46,425 nucleotides of DNA. Origin: Myxococcota bacterium. Its GTDB lineage: Bacteria; Myxococcota_A; UBA796; CAJQPC01. Every line of letters begins with the position of its first letter. Position 1 is the first letter of the stretch. Of this stretch, positions 35,096 through 44,315 are shown piece after piece. The notes under the pieces are model-generated. The model was given only the letters and a program-made list of their open reading frames with translations, ran no database searches and was not told where the DNA came from. Made by a program: the position numbers and the translations under genes. The stretch is taken from assembly GCA_023150775.1 (NCBI GenBank), contig JAKLKE010000011.1:1-46425 (forward strand), written 5' to 3'.

Positions 35096-36125
35096 AGGAG
35101 CGGGCGCCGATGAAGCCCCGGGCGGCGAGCTCCGTGGCGATGGCGACGGCGTTGGCGGAGGCGAGGCGCATGGGGTCGGCGGCGATCCACAGGTGAACGC
35201 CGTCGCCGTTGGGGTCGTCGCGCAGGCGGCCGACGCTCACCACGGCGCGCTCAAGCTGGGCCCGGGGCATCAGGGGGCGGCCCGCCCGGTCGTGGAGCTG
35301 CACCGAGCGGGAGCTCTGGAGCGCCTCGCGTAAGCTCGCCGCGCTCAGCCGCGCGTCGCCGCGCAGGTGTACGCTCATTCCCATGCCCGCGAACAAGGGC
35401 GCCAGGGTGATGTTCACCGCGACGCGGTTGGGCGAGAGGCCGAGCACCTGGCCGACCTGCTCCGCGCTGAGCCGCTCCAGGCCCGTCCAGCCGCCCTGCT
35501 CGACGTCACCCCAGGCCGGGATGAGGTCGAAGGCGAGGCCATCGGCGAAGACCGCCCGAGGCGGCGGGCGGCTGTTGAAGGTGGCGACGATCTGCCCCGA
35601 GAGCTCCTCGATGCCTTTGCGCCCAGCGGAGGCGGCGGGGAGGATCGCCGTGGCGGTGATGCCGACCAGGTCGCCGATCTTCGTGACGGCCTCAGCGACG
35701 GCGCACAAGGCCAAGGCGACGGGCCCCGGCGAGGTGACCACGCCGACGTTGGGCACACGCTCCAGGTCGAGCGCGCTGTTGATGCCCAAGGCGATCATCG
35801 GCACTTGAGGGTCGTCCCGCCAGATGCCCGCGAGATCGACGATGGTGCAGCCGGCCTCGGCGGCCTCGATGAGCAGTTCGTCACCGGGACCCTGGGGCAA
35901 GACGGCGAAGGCGAGCTCAACCCCCTCCAAGGCGTCGGGGCCGAGCGGCTTCACCGGGAAGCTCTGCCCACGAAACTCGACGGTGGGCCGGGAGCTCGCG
36001 CGGCTGGCGATGGGCACAAACGAGGAGATCGCGAGGTTCGCCCGCTCTAAGGTGAGGAGCAGCTCCTCGCCCATGGCGCCGGTCGCGCCGACGACGGCGA
36101 TCTGAAACCCAGACTCAGACATCAT
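35094..36125 (-). CDS. Asd-like (Usg-type) paralogue lacking the catalytic cysteine
   Basis: 343 aa with the aspartate-semialdehyde dehydrogenase fold: VVGATGAMGEELL nucleotide-binding loop (11-23), RPTVEFRGQSF, LPAASAGRKGIEELSGQ (162-178) and VHLRGDARLSAASL. True ASADHs carry the nucleophile in a NPNCS motif near residue 132; here the site reads VVTSPGPVAL (129-139), with Pro in place of the cysteine, so normal dehydrogenase activity is not expected. Escherichia coli Usg is a comparable cysteine-less paralogue. A real asd gene should exist elsewhere. Last gene of the rpsB-cdsA-rseP-tsaB run, 39 nt after tsaB. Confidence 0.82.
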   Translation of the reverse strand: MMSESGFQIAVVGATGAMGEELLLTLERANLAISSFVPIASRASSRPTVEFRGQSFPVKPLGPDALEGVELAFAVLPQGPGDELLIEAAEAGCTIVDLAGIWRDDPQVPMIALGINSALDLERVPNVGVVTSPGPVALALCAVAEAVTKIGDLVGITATAILPAASAGRKGIEELSGQIVATFNSRPPPRAVFADGLAFDLIPAWGDVEQGGWTGLERLSAEQVGQVLGLSPNRVAVNITLAPLFAGMGMSVHLRGDARLSAASLREALQSSRSVQLHDRAGRPLMPRAQLERAVVSVGRLRDDPNGDGVHLWIAADPMRLASANAVAIATELAARGFIGARS

Positions 36126-36164
36126 TCACCCAGAACCCGAAGGGAGGGCGAACGTAACCACCCA

Positions 36165-36803
36165 TCAGCCCACGGGGAGGGCGGCGTCGGAGGGGCGGAT
36201 GTAGTGAAGGGTGACCGCCTCGGCGGCGATGGCCTCATGCACCCGGCCTTGTGCGTGGCGGGCCATGCTCAGCGCCGGGCTCGATTGGGGATCTTCGGCG
36301 ACGACACCCCCGGCGGCCTCGACGAGCCCACGCCAGATCTCGGCCCCCTCCCCGGTGGCGATGAAGGGCGCCTGGGCGAGCGCAACGGCCTCGGCGGGGG
36401 GGAGGTCTTGCTCGTCCAAGGGCTCACCGAGCCCCGCGAAGAGGCCGACGTAGGCGCGATCTTTGCGGCCATCGAGGAGCACGAGCACCGGGGCGCCGCC
36501 GACGTGGGGCGTGGCCCGCGCCGCCAACGAGGAGACCGGCAAGACCGGGCAACCCCGGGCGACGGCGAGCCCCAAGGCCGCGGCGACCCCGACCCGCAGG
36601 GACGTGAACGAGCCCGGGCCGACGGTGACGGCGATGGCGTCGAGGTGGTCGATGCCGTCGAGCAAGGCCGCCAAAGCGGGCATCAACAAGGCGTCTGAGC
36701 CCTTCACCGCCCGCACGGACCACTCCCGCTCGACGGGGCCGACGAGCGCCGCGCCGATGAGCGGCGTGGCGGTGTCGATGGCGAGCACCGTGGGGCCGCT
36801 CAT
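36165..36803 (-). CDS. tsaB: TsaB, t6A-tRNA biosynthesis factor
   Basis: 212 aa ASKHA-fold protein without its own catalysis; it dimerises with TsaD for threonylcarbamoyl transfer to A37 of tRNA. LAIDTATPLIGAAL at the N terminus and TVGPGSFTSLRVGVAAALGLA are the family blocks. The ATG overlaps the rseP stop by 4 nt (36800-36803). Confidence 0.93.
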   Translation of the reverse strand: MSGPTVLAIDTATPLIGAALVGPVEREWSVRAVKGSDALLMPALAALLDGIDHLDAIAVTVGPGSFTSLRVGVAAALGLAVARGCPVLPVSSLAARATPHVGGAPVLVLLDGRKDRAYVGLFAGLGEPLDEQDLPPAEAVALAQAPFIATGEGAEIWRGLVEAAGGVVAEDPQSSPALSMARHAQGRVHEAIAAEAVTLHYIRPSDAALPVG

Positions 36804-38551
36804 CCAGAGATCCAGCGGTTGATGTCGAAGATGAACACCATAAACATCAGCGCCACGAGCACGAGCACGCCGATCTGCTGGGCGCGCTCACGGATGGCCA
36901 CGGAGAGCGGGCGGCCGCGCACGGCCTCGACCAGGTAGAAGAGGATCTGGCCGCCGTCGAGCACGGGCACGGGCAAGAAGTTCACGATGCCCAGAGACAC
37001 CGAGAGCAGGCCCAGGCGCCGCGCCCAGGCGAAGAGCCCCTCTTCAGCGGCCTGCCCGGCGTCGCGGAAGATCTGAATCGGCCCGCCGAGAGACTTCTCC
37101 GGCGCGGCCTCTCCGGTGAGCAGCTTGCCCACCTGCTCCACGACCAACACCGAGACCGCCCAGGTCTCCCGGGTCGCTTGTTTCACGGCCTCGGGGAAGC
37201 TGTAGCGGCGGGCCTCGGTGAAGGGCTGCACCGTCGTGCCGGGGGTGGTGGCGATGCCCAACATCGCCCGTTTGCGGTATCGGCCCAGGGCGTCGGTGTC
37301 CTCGACGACCCGGGGCACCACGGTGAGCTGGCGCACCGCCCCCTCCCGCACGAGCGTCACGGTGATCGCCGAGGCGCTGAGCGCGTCCCCTTCGCCTTGT
37401 TGGGCGTCGCCGATGCGCACGACGACCTCGTTCCACGAGCCCAAGGCGCGGCCGTTGATGCTCACGAGGTGGTCACCGGGGAGGATGCCCGCCTCAGCCG
37501 CCGCGCCGCCCTCGACGACCTGGTTGATGAACAGGTTCGCCGGGCCGAGGCCGTAGGGGTTGGCGTTGGGGTCTACGACGCCGACATCCCGGGGGGTCCA
37601 GGTCGGGTCCGGGGTGAGGGTGAGGGTGAGGGACTCTTGGTCACCGGTCTTGTTGAGGCGGTCCACGGACAGGCTCACCGGGCCGGACTTGGCCTCCAAG
37701 GCGTCCAAGAGCGCGACCCAGGTGCCCACGGGCACGCCGTCCACGGCGGCGATGCGGTCGTTGGTCTTGAGCCCAGCGCGCCCGGCCGGGGAGCTCGGGT
37801 CGTCGACGCCGATGATGTTGTTCGCCCAGTCGCTCTGCAGGCCGAGCTGGTGGGGGAAGCCGTAGCCCTCGGAGATGATCATGTCTTGGGGCAAGACGAC
37901 GCTCAGCGTGAGGCGCTCGCCGCCGCGCTGCACCTCAAAGGGCATGTTCTGCCCCGGTGTGCCGACGCCTAAGGCGTCATAAATGTCGGTCCAGAAGAGC
38001 ACCTCGGTCTCGCCGACCTTCACGATCCGGTCGCCGACCTGCAGCCCGGCGGCCGCCCCAGGCGAGGCGAGCTGCACCTCACCGACGACCGCGGCCACGT
38101 CAGGCTCACCGCCCATGTACAGGCCGGTGAAGACGACCACGGGCAAGACGAGGTTGAAGATCGGCCCCGCGGCCACGATGATCAGCCGCTGCCAGACGGG
38201 CTTGTTGAGGAAGCTCGTCGGGGACTGGGGATCGCCGTCCCCTCCCCCGCCGTCCTGGAAAGGATCGGCGCCCTCCATCATCACGTAGCCGCCGAAGGGC
38301 AAGAGGCTCAGGCGGTAGTCGGTGCCGCCGTACACGACGCCGAACAGCCGCCGCCCGAAGCCCACAGAGAAGACCTGCACCCCGACACCAAAGACCTTGG
38401 CGAAGAAGAAGTGCCCGAACTCGTGGATGATGATGAGCGTCGCCACGAAGGCCACCGCGGCGAAGGCCGTGCGGAGCCCGATGAACAGCGAGGTGAAGTG
38501 CTCAAGCGCGGCGTCGATGGAGCCTCCTCCCGCGCACGAGGCGCGGCGCAT
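36800..38551 (-). CDS. rseP: RseP-type site-2 intramembrane metalloprotease with three PDZ domains
   Basis: 583 aa, longer than E. coli RseP (about 450). Zinc site HEFGH (43-47) in the first transmembrane helix; LDGGQ in the third part provides the Asp ligand (NFLPVPVLDGG). Between them lie three PDZ-like segments (about 150-222, 246-315, 338-410), each with a GLxxGDxI or similar carboxylate-binding core. RseP proteins usually have one or two. It should release anti-sigma factors and clear signal peptides at the inner membrane. Start is doubtful: ATG 38551 has poor spacing, whereas a strong GGAGGAGG precedes an in-frame ATC at 38516-38518. Confidence 0.92.
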   Translation of the reverse strand: MRRASCAGGGSIDAALEHFTSLFIGLRTAFAAVAFVATLIIIHEFGHFFFAKVFGVGVQVFSVGFGRRLFGVVYGGTDYRLSLLPFGGYVMMEGADPFQDGGGGDGDPQSPTSFLNKPVWQRLIIVAAGPIFNLVLPVVVFTGLYMGGEPDVAAVVGEVQLASPGAAAGLQVGDRIVKVGETEVLFWTDIYDALGVGTPGQNMPFEVQRGGERLTLSVVLPQDMIISEGYGFPHQLGLQSDWANNIIGVDDPSSPAGRAGLKTNDRIAAVDGVPVGTWVALLDALEAKSGPVSLSVDRLNKTGDQESLTLTLTPDPTWTPRDVGVVDPNANPYGLGPANLFINQVVEGGAAAEAGILPGDHLVSINGRALGSWNEVVVRIGDAQQGEGDALSASAITVTLVREGAVRQLTVVPRVVEDTDALGRYRKRAMLGIATTPGTTVQPFTEARRYSFPEAVKQATRETWAVSVLVVEQVGKLLTGEAAPEKSLGGPIQIFRDAGQAAEEGLFAWARRLGLLSVSLGIVNFLPVPVLDGGQILFYLVEAVRGRPLSVAIRERAQQIGVLVLVALMFMVFIFDINRWISG

Positions 38552-38601
38552 CCTCTCACACTACTGCCCGACCTCCGCCGCTGTTGCAAGCGAAGAGGCG
38601 G

Positions 38602-39402
38602 TCAGAGCCCCCGCACGACTACGACGTAGAGGTACAGGAGCGGCGCGGTGAACAGCACCCCGTCGATTCGATCGAGGATCCCGCCGTGGCCGGGCATGAT
38701 CCAGCCCGAGTCTTTCACGCCGAAGGACCGCTTGAGCATCGACTCAACGAGGTCGCCGACGACCCCGGCGATGTCGAGCACGAAGGCCAACACGAGGCAC
38801 TCGATGAGGCCGAGCTGGGGCAGGCCGAGCTTCTGGATGACCCCACCAGCGACGACCGCGAGCACGACGCCGCCCGCGACGCCCTCCCAGGTCTTCTTGG
38901 GCGAGATGCGCTCATAGAGCTTGTGTTTGCCGAAGAAGCGCCCGGCAAAATACCCGCCCGTGTCACCGAGCCAGGTCACGCCCAACGAGAAGAAGACCAG
39001 GGCCATGCCGTGCTCAAGGCCACGAAGCAGCGGCAAAAACACGACGAGGGACGGGATCCAGACGAGGCCCAAGGTGTACCGCGCGAGGCGGTTGGCGGCG
39101 CCCTCGACGGGGAGATCCTGAAAGAGCACCCGCAGCATCACCGCGAAGGCGCTGAGCACGACGGCGGCGACGAGCTGGCCGGAGCTGCCGTGCAGCGCCG
39201 CGGCGTAGATGCCCAAGCCCGTGGCCGAGAGCAGCAAGAACGCCCCGCGACGCTCTTCAGGGAAGGCCATGGCGACGTACTCATCGAGGCCGATGAGCAA
39301 CACCAGGCCGACGACGATCTCCGCGGCGAGCTGCCCACCGAAGATGAGCGCGGGCAGAATGATGAGCAGGCCCACCAGAGCCGCGAGGATCCGCTCACGC
39401 AT
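38602..39402 (-). CDS. cdsA: CdsA, phosphatidate cytidylyltransferase
   Basis: 266 aa from the ATG at 39400-39402; an upstream in-frame start at 39441 adds 13 residues inside uppS. About seven to eight transmembrane segments and the family signature SGWIMPGHGGILDRIDGVLFTAP near the C terminus. It makes CDP-diacylglycerol, the precursor of acidic and PE phospholipids. Overlaps uppS by 8 nt; rseP follows after 50 nt. The dxr gene often found between cdsA and rseP is absent. Confidence 0.94.
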   Translation of the reverse strand: MRERILAALVGLLIILPALIFGGQLAAEIVVGLVLLIGLDEYVAMAFPEERRGAFLLLSATGLGIYAAALHGSSGQLVAAVVLSAFAVMLRVLFQDLPVEGAANRLARYTLGLVWIPSLVVFLPLLRGLEHGMALVFFSLGVTWLGDTGGYFAGRFFGKHKLYERISPKKTWEGVAGGVVLAVVAGGVIQKLGLPQLGLIECLVLAFVLDIAGVVGDLVESMLKRSFGVKDSGWIMPGHGGILDRIDGVLFTAPLLYLYVVVVRGL

Positions 39403-40141
39403 CGCCGTCTCCTCGCTGCACCTGGGCAGAGGTCTTGCCAAAACGGCGCTCCCGCGCGCTGTAGTCGCGGAACGCCTCGATGAGCTGGGGGCGCCGGAAG
39501 TCAGGCCAGGCGGTCTCCGTGACGTAGATCTCGGAGTAGGCGAGCTGCCAGAGCATAAAGTTGGAGATCCGCATCTCGCCGGAGGTGCGAATCAGGAGGT
39601 CGGGATCGGGCAGCGCCGCGGTGAAGAGGTGCTGGCTGAGCAGGGTGTCGTCGATCTCGTCCGGGCGTAGGCGGCCCTCTTGCACCTTCTTGGCGATGCG
39701 CTGAACCGCGTCTACGATCTCGGCGCGGCCCCCATACGACAAGGCCAAGGTGAGCGTCATGCGGTGGGAGCGCAGCCGCGTCTCCATCGTCAGCGCCTCC
39801 AGCGGCGCCCGCACATAGGCCGGGAGGCGGTGAAGCTGCCCGATGGCCTGGAATCGCACGCCGTTGTCCACAAGCTCACGGCGCTCTTGCACGAGGTAGC
39901 GGCGCAGCAAAGCCATGAGCGCGGCGACCTCTTGAGGCGGGCGCGACCAGTTCTCCGTAGAGAACGAGTACAAGGTCACCGCCTCGCAGCCCAGCTCACG
40001 GCAAGCGCGCACGATCTCCCGCACGGAGTCCGCGCCCGCCTCGTGCCCCTTCACCCGGGGCAGACCACGGGACTGGGCCCAACGCCCGTTCCCGTCCATG
40101 ATGATCGCGACGTGACGGGGGACTTTGAGCGGCGCGTCCAT
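39395..40141 (-). CDS. uppS: Undecaprenyl diphosphate synthase
   Basis: 248 aa cis-prenyltransferase that makes the C55 lipid carrier for peptidoglycan and O-antigen. The IIMDGNGRWAQSRGLPRVKGHEAG block with the Mg-binding Asp and the substrate-binding HxxG is intact; TENWSRPPQEV, LALSYGGRAEIVDA and RTSGEMRISNFMLWQLAYSE follow. Its ATG shares one base with the frr stop (TGATG). Confidence 0.95.
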   Translation of the reverse strand: MDAPLKVPRHVAIIMDGNGRWAQSRGLPRVKGHEAGADSVREIVRACRELGCEAVTLYSFSTENWSRPPQEVAALMALLRRYLVQERRELVDNGVRFQAIGQLHRLPAYVRAPLEALTMETRLRSHRMTLTLALSYGGRAEIVDAVQRIAKKVQEGRLRPDEIDDTLLSQHLFTAALPDPDLLIRTSGEMRISNFMLWQLAYSEIYVTETAWPDFRRPQLIEAFRDYSARERRFGKTSAQVQRGDGDA

Positions 40142-40710
40142 CAGACCTCAAGGATCTCTTTCTCTTTGGCGCCGATCATGCCATCAACGAGGCCGACGTA
40201 CTCATCGGTGACCGTCTGGACCTTCGCGAGGGCGCGCTTGAGGTCATCTTCAGAGATGTCCTTGTCTTTTTCGGCCTCTTTGAAGAGGTCGTTGTACTCG
40301 CGGCGCACACTACGAACGCGGATCTTCGCGTCCTCACCGAAGTCGCGCACGTTCTTGGTGAGCTGCTTGCGGCGGTCACCGGTGAGCGCGGGGATGGGCA
40401 CGCGGATGACCTGGCCGTCGCTCGACGGGTTGAGCCCCAGGCCCGCGGAGCCGATGGCCTTCTCGATGTCGGAGAGCGTGCTCTTGTCCCAGGCCTGGAC
40501 CACGAGCAGCCGCGCGTCGGGGGCGGTGATCGTCGCGAGCTGGGTGATCGGCATCGTCGCGCCGTAGGTGCTCACGTTGACCTGCACCGAGTTCAGCAGC
40601 GCGGGGCTCGCCCGGCCGGTGCGCACGGTGGTGAGGGCCTGCTTGAGCGACTCAAGGGCCTTCTTCATGTCATCGGTCATCGCGTTGACGTATTCGTCGA
40701 CCATCATCAT
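40141..40710 (-). CDS. frr: Ribosome recycling factor
   Basis: 189 aa from the first of three consecutive ATG codons (40710, 40707, 40704); the GAGG site fits the third better, giving 187 aa. Typical all-helical domain I and beta domain II, with LRTGRASPALL-like TGRASPALLNSVQVNVSTYGATMPITQLATI and the RVPIPALTGDRRKQL hinge region. With EF-G it splits ribosomes after termination. Follows pyrH by 58 nt. Confidence 0.96.
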   Translation of the reverse strand: MMMVDEYVNAMTDDMKKALESLKQALTTVRTGRASPALLNSVQVNVSTYGATMPITQLATITAPDARLLVVQAWDKSTLSDIEKAIGSAGLGLNPSSDGQVIRVPIPALTGDRRKQLTKNVRDFGEDAKIRVRSVRREYNDLFKEAEKDKDISEDDLKRALAKVQTVTDEYVGLVDGMIGAKEKEILEV

Positions 40711-40768
40711 CCTCAGTCGCCTCGGGTCGAGGCTTTTAGGAGTTCAAGACGAGCGGCGCGCGGCGGCC

Positions 40769-41542
<774 letters not shown>

Positions 41543-41592
41543 TCAGACAAGAACGAGGCGCGGGAGGCTTTGGGCCCCCCGCGCGACGTCTC

Positions 41593-42246
41593 TCAGGCCT
41601 TCACGCCCGAGACAGCGGCGACTTCGGCGGCGAAGTCATCGGTCTTCTTCTCAAGGCCCTCGCCAAGCTCAAAACGAGCGAAGCGACGGATCTTGATGTT
41701 CTCACCGATGGTGGAGACGGCCTCGGTGACAACCTGGGCCATCGTCTTGCTGTCGTCCTTGATGAACTTCTGCTCAAGCAGGCAGGAGTCCTCGTAGAAC
41801 TTCTTGAGCGCCGACTCGACGATACGGTCGACGATCTTCTCGGGCTTGCCCTCGTCCAGCGCGCGCTGGCGGTAGATGGCGCTCTCCCGAGCGAGCACGT
41901 CCGCGGGGACCTCCTCTTTGGTGAGGTAGAGCGGCGCGGAGGCGGCGATGTGCAGGGCGATGTCGTTCACCAGCGCCTGGAACTGCTCGTTGCGCGAGAC
42001 GAAGTCCGTCTCGGCGTTCACCTCGACGAGCACGCCGACGCGGCCGCTGCCGTGGATGTACGAGTGAACCAGACCTTCGGTGGCGACACGACCGGACTTC
42101 TTCGCGGCCTTGGCGATGCCCTTCTGGCGGAGCCAATCGACGGCCTTCTCCAGGTCGCCGGTCTCCTCAAGGGCCTTCTTGCAGTCGCCCATGCCCGCGC
42201 CAGTGCGCTCGCGGAGGGTCTTGATGTCGGATGCGGTGATAGCCAT
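41593..42246 (-). CDS. tsf: Elongation factor Ts
   Basis: 217 aa, a short form like many bacterial EF-Ts without the long coiled-coil insert. N-terminal LRERTGAGMGDCKKALEETGDLEKAVDWLRQKG contacts EF-Tu; HGSGRVGVLVEVNAETDFVSRN is the core block. It recycles EF-Tu-GDP. Follows rpsB after 72 nt. Confidence 0.96.
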   Translation of the reverse strand: MAITASDIKTLRERTGAGMGDCKKALEETGDLEKAVDWLRQKGIAKAAKKSGRVATEGLVHSYIHGSGRVGVLVEVNAETDFVSRNEQFQALVNDIALHIAASAPLYLTKEEVPADVLARESAIYRQRALDEGKPEKIVDRIVESALKKFYEDSCLLEQKFIKDDSKTMAQVVTEAVSTIGENIKIRRFARFELGEGLEKKTDDFAAEVAAVSGVKA

Positions 42247-42318
42247 GATGATTCTCTCCGTGTCAGCGCGTGGCGCTGACGGGGACAGATGAGGTTCTGA
42301 GATGGTGCCGAGCGACGA

Positions 42319-43137
42319 TCAGGCGTTGTCGGCCGAGTCGTTGTACTCGGGGCTCGCGGACGCCTCGGGGGCGCTGTCGGGCCGGTGAATACGCTGCACG
42401 ACCTCGACGCCCGGGCCGTCGTTCACGACCATGCCCGCGCCGTTGTCGCTGCGGCTCATCTGCGCGCCCTGGATGGCGGCGTCGGCGATGGCGGCGGTGA
42501 AGAGGCGGATCGACTTGATCGCGTCGTCGTTGCCGGGGATGACGAAGTCGATGCCGTCGGGATCGCAGTTCGTGTCGCAGAGGGCGACGACGGGGATGTT
42601 GAGGCGGTTGGCCTCACGAACGGCGATGTACTCCTTCTTGGGGTCGATGATGAAGATCGCCCCGGGGACGTTGCGCATCGCCTTGATGCCGCCGAGCACG
42701 CTCTCCATCTTCTCCACCTCGCGGGAGAGCTCAAGGGCCTCCTTCTTGGTGAGAAGGTCGAAGCGGCCATCGGCGCGGGCCTTCTCCAGGGTGTTGAGGC
42801 GCTCGATGGAGCGCTTGACCGTCTGGAAGTTCGTCAACGTGCCGCCGAGCCAGCGGTTGTTGATGAAGAACATGTTGGAGCGCTGGGCCTCTTGCTCGAC
42901 GATCTCGCGGGCGGCGCGTTTGGTGCCGACGAAGAGCACCGCGCGACCCTGGGCGACGGTGGAGCTGACGAAGCGGCAGGCGTCGAGGAGGCCGCGGGCG
43001 GTGGCCTGGAGGTCGATGATGTGGATGCCGTTCTTCTGCCCGTAGATGTAGCGCTTCATCTTGGGGTTCCAGCGGCGGGTCTGGTGCCCGAAGTGAACCC
43101 CGGCCTCAAGAAGCTGACGCAGCGTGACGTTGACCAT
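42319..43137 (-). CDS. rpsB: Ribosomal protein S2
   Basis: 272 aa from the ATG at 43135-43137 with a GGAG site; the longer frame from 43275 runs through the leader and is rejected. [30 protein letters not shown] is the S2 N terminus; a C-terminal extension of about 45 residues after the [12 protein letters not shown] segment is acidic and not conserved. First gene of the translation/lipid cluster. Confidence 0.96.
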   Translation of the reverse strand: MVNVTLRQLLEAGVHFGHQTRRWNPKMKRYIYGQKNGIHIIDLQATARGLLDACRFVSSTVAQGRAVLFVGTKRAAREIVEQEAQRSNMFFINNRWLGGTLTNFQTVKRSIERLNTLEKARADGRFDLLTKKEALELSREVEKMESVLGGIKAMRNVPGAIFIIDPKKEYIAVREANRLNIPVVALCDTNCDPDGIDFVIPGNDDAIKSIRLFTAAIADAAIQGAQMSRSDNGAGMVVNDGPGVEVVQRIHRPDSAPEASASPEYNDSADNA

Positions 43138-43150
43138 GTGTTCTCCAGCT

Positions 43151-43240
43151 CGCGGCCTTGGCCGCGCCTGAGCATTGCTCAGGTTTGGGTTGTTCCTCCG
43201 CCTAGAAACGATGTTCGACCCCTCGCGGGGCACCCCGAAC
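43151..43240 (-). promoter_or_regulatory. Structured rpsB leader, candidate S2 autoregulatory RNA
   Basis: Three hairpins in the rpsB leader: CGCGGCC/GGCCGCG (43151-43166), CCTGAGC/GCTCAGG with a 3-nt loop (43167-43183), and a GTTCG/CGAAC stem enclosing CCCC/GGGG (43213-43240). The first ends 14 nt before the start codon. In other bacteria S2 represses its own operon through a leader RNA; whether this is the same type is inference. Confidence 0.4.
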
Positions 43241-43422
43241 GTCGCGATCTCTGGGCGTGTGATGTCTGCCGCCAATTGACGACAGCGGGCGCCGACCTAA
43301 CCTGACGCTGTCCGGCGGGCAAGGCGGTCATCGTCTTCGCGGCGCTTGTGACCCCGCCGGAGCGCGGCTACACTTGGGAGAAGGGCAGCGTCCGCCGCGC
43401 GTCACGCGCCACAGAGGTTCTC

Positions 43423-44250
43423 ATGAGGCTCTTTCTCCTGTCGCTCACGATCCCCACCGCGTTGACCGGCTGCATCCTCGTGCCCTTCTTCTTGGAGCCG
43501 AACGGCGGGAACGACTCTACGCCGGTCTGGGACAGCTTTGACTCCTCCCCCTGGGGCGGCGGCGGGGGCGGCGGGGGCTCCAACGAGTTTCGGCCCTTCG
43601 CGGTGTTCATCGACGCTGAGGCCGTCTACGACGGCCGCGAGATGGACGGGTACTACCTCTTCGCGAACGACTCCAACTCGTTCCAGGAGCCCATCGTCAA
43701 GTTCTTGTTCGTCGAGCAGGCCTACTTCAACAACTACAACGCCCAGTACGCCTGCGAGTGGGAGGGCAAGATCACCGTGCTCGACCGCGTAGACTCCAGA
43801 GACACCGCGTGGGGCGCCTTTGAGGTGCAGTACACCCTGGTGCAGACCACCTGCGAAGACTTCAACGAGGCCACCTGGGCGAACGGCGACCCCACCGAGG
43901 CCATCGAGTCCCAGACCTGGTTCATCGGCTACGGCCCGATGTCCCAAGACTTCCGAGAAGAGTTCCGCCAGGCGATCACCCAGTGGGGCTACGCCTGGAG
44001 CGACTATGAGCCCTACGTCTTCTCCACCTGGATGGGCGTCGCCAACGCGGCGGGGGGCTTCAACTACGATGAGGTCGACTGGTCCGTGGCCTACGACCTC
44101 GATCCTGACGGCGGCCTCGTCTACGACGACAGCGGCGACGCTGCGGCCATCGCCCTCATCGACGAGGACGGCGACGGCGCGCTGGACGTGCCCACGGGCC
44201 TCTACTCAAGCCAAGCCTGGCAGGGCTTCTTGTTGGAGGACCTGTTCTGA
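43423..44250 (+). CDS. Lipoprotein with polyglycine linker
   Basis: 275 aa from the ATG at 43423 (AGAGG upstream); the frame is open from 43348 but the signal peptide starts here. Lipobox LTGC at Cys17, then an acidic/serine linker with eight glycines in a row (about 45-52), then an aromatic- and acid-rich domain (about 55-275) with FAVFIDAEAVYDGREMDGYYLFAND and two cysteines. Acidic DPDGGLVYDDSGD and DEDGDGALDVP motifs resemble calcium-binding DxDxDG loops. A weak promoter (TTGACG-16-TAACCT, 43276-43303) lies upstream. Function unknown. Confidence 0.75.
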   Translation: MRLFLLSLTIPTALTGCILVPFFLEPNGGNDSTPVWDSFDSSPWGGGGGGGGSNEFRPFAVFIDAEAVYDGREMDGYYLFANDSNSFQEPIVKFLFVEQAYFNNYNAQYACEWEGKITVLDRVDSRDTAWGAFEVQYTLVQTTCEDFNEATWANGDPTEAIESQTWFIGYGPMSQDFREEFRQAITQWGYAWSDYEPYVFSTWMGVANAAGGFNYDEVDWSVAYDLDPDGGLVYDDSGDAAAIALIDEDGDGALDVPTGLYSSQAWQGFLLEDLF

Positions 44251-44261
44251 GGAGCGGCGAC

Positions 44262-44315
44262 TGAGGTGCGGCGTGGGCCCAGCGACGGCGCCGGGCCCAC
44301 GAAGCGCACCGCTCA
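44262..44315. terminator. Bidirectional terminator between the lipoprotein gene and secA
   Basis: Long interrupted stem: TGAGGTGCG outer arm, then GTGGGCCC (44273-44280) pairing with GGGCCCAC (44293-44300), then CGCACC (44305-44310) pairing with GGTGCG (44265-44270). It fills the 62-nt gap between convergent stop codons. No T tract on either side. Confidence 0.65.
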
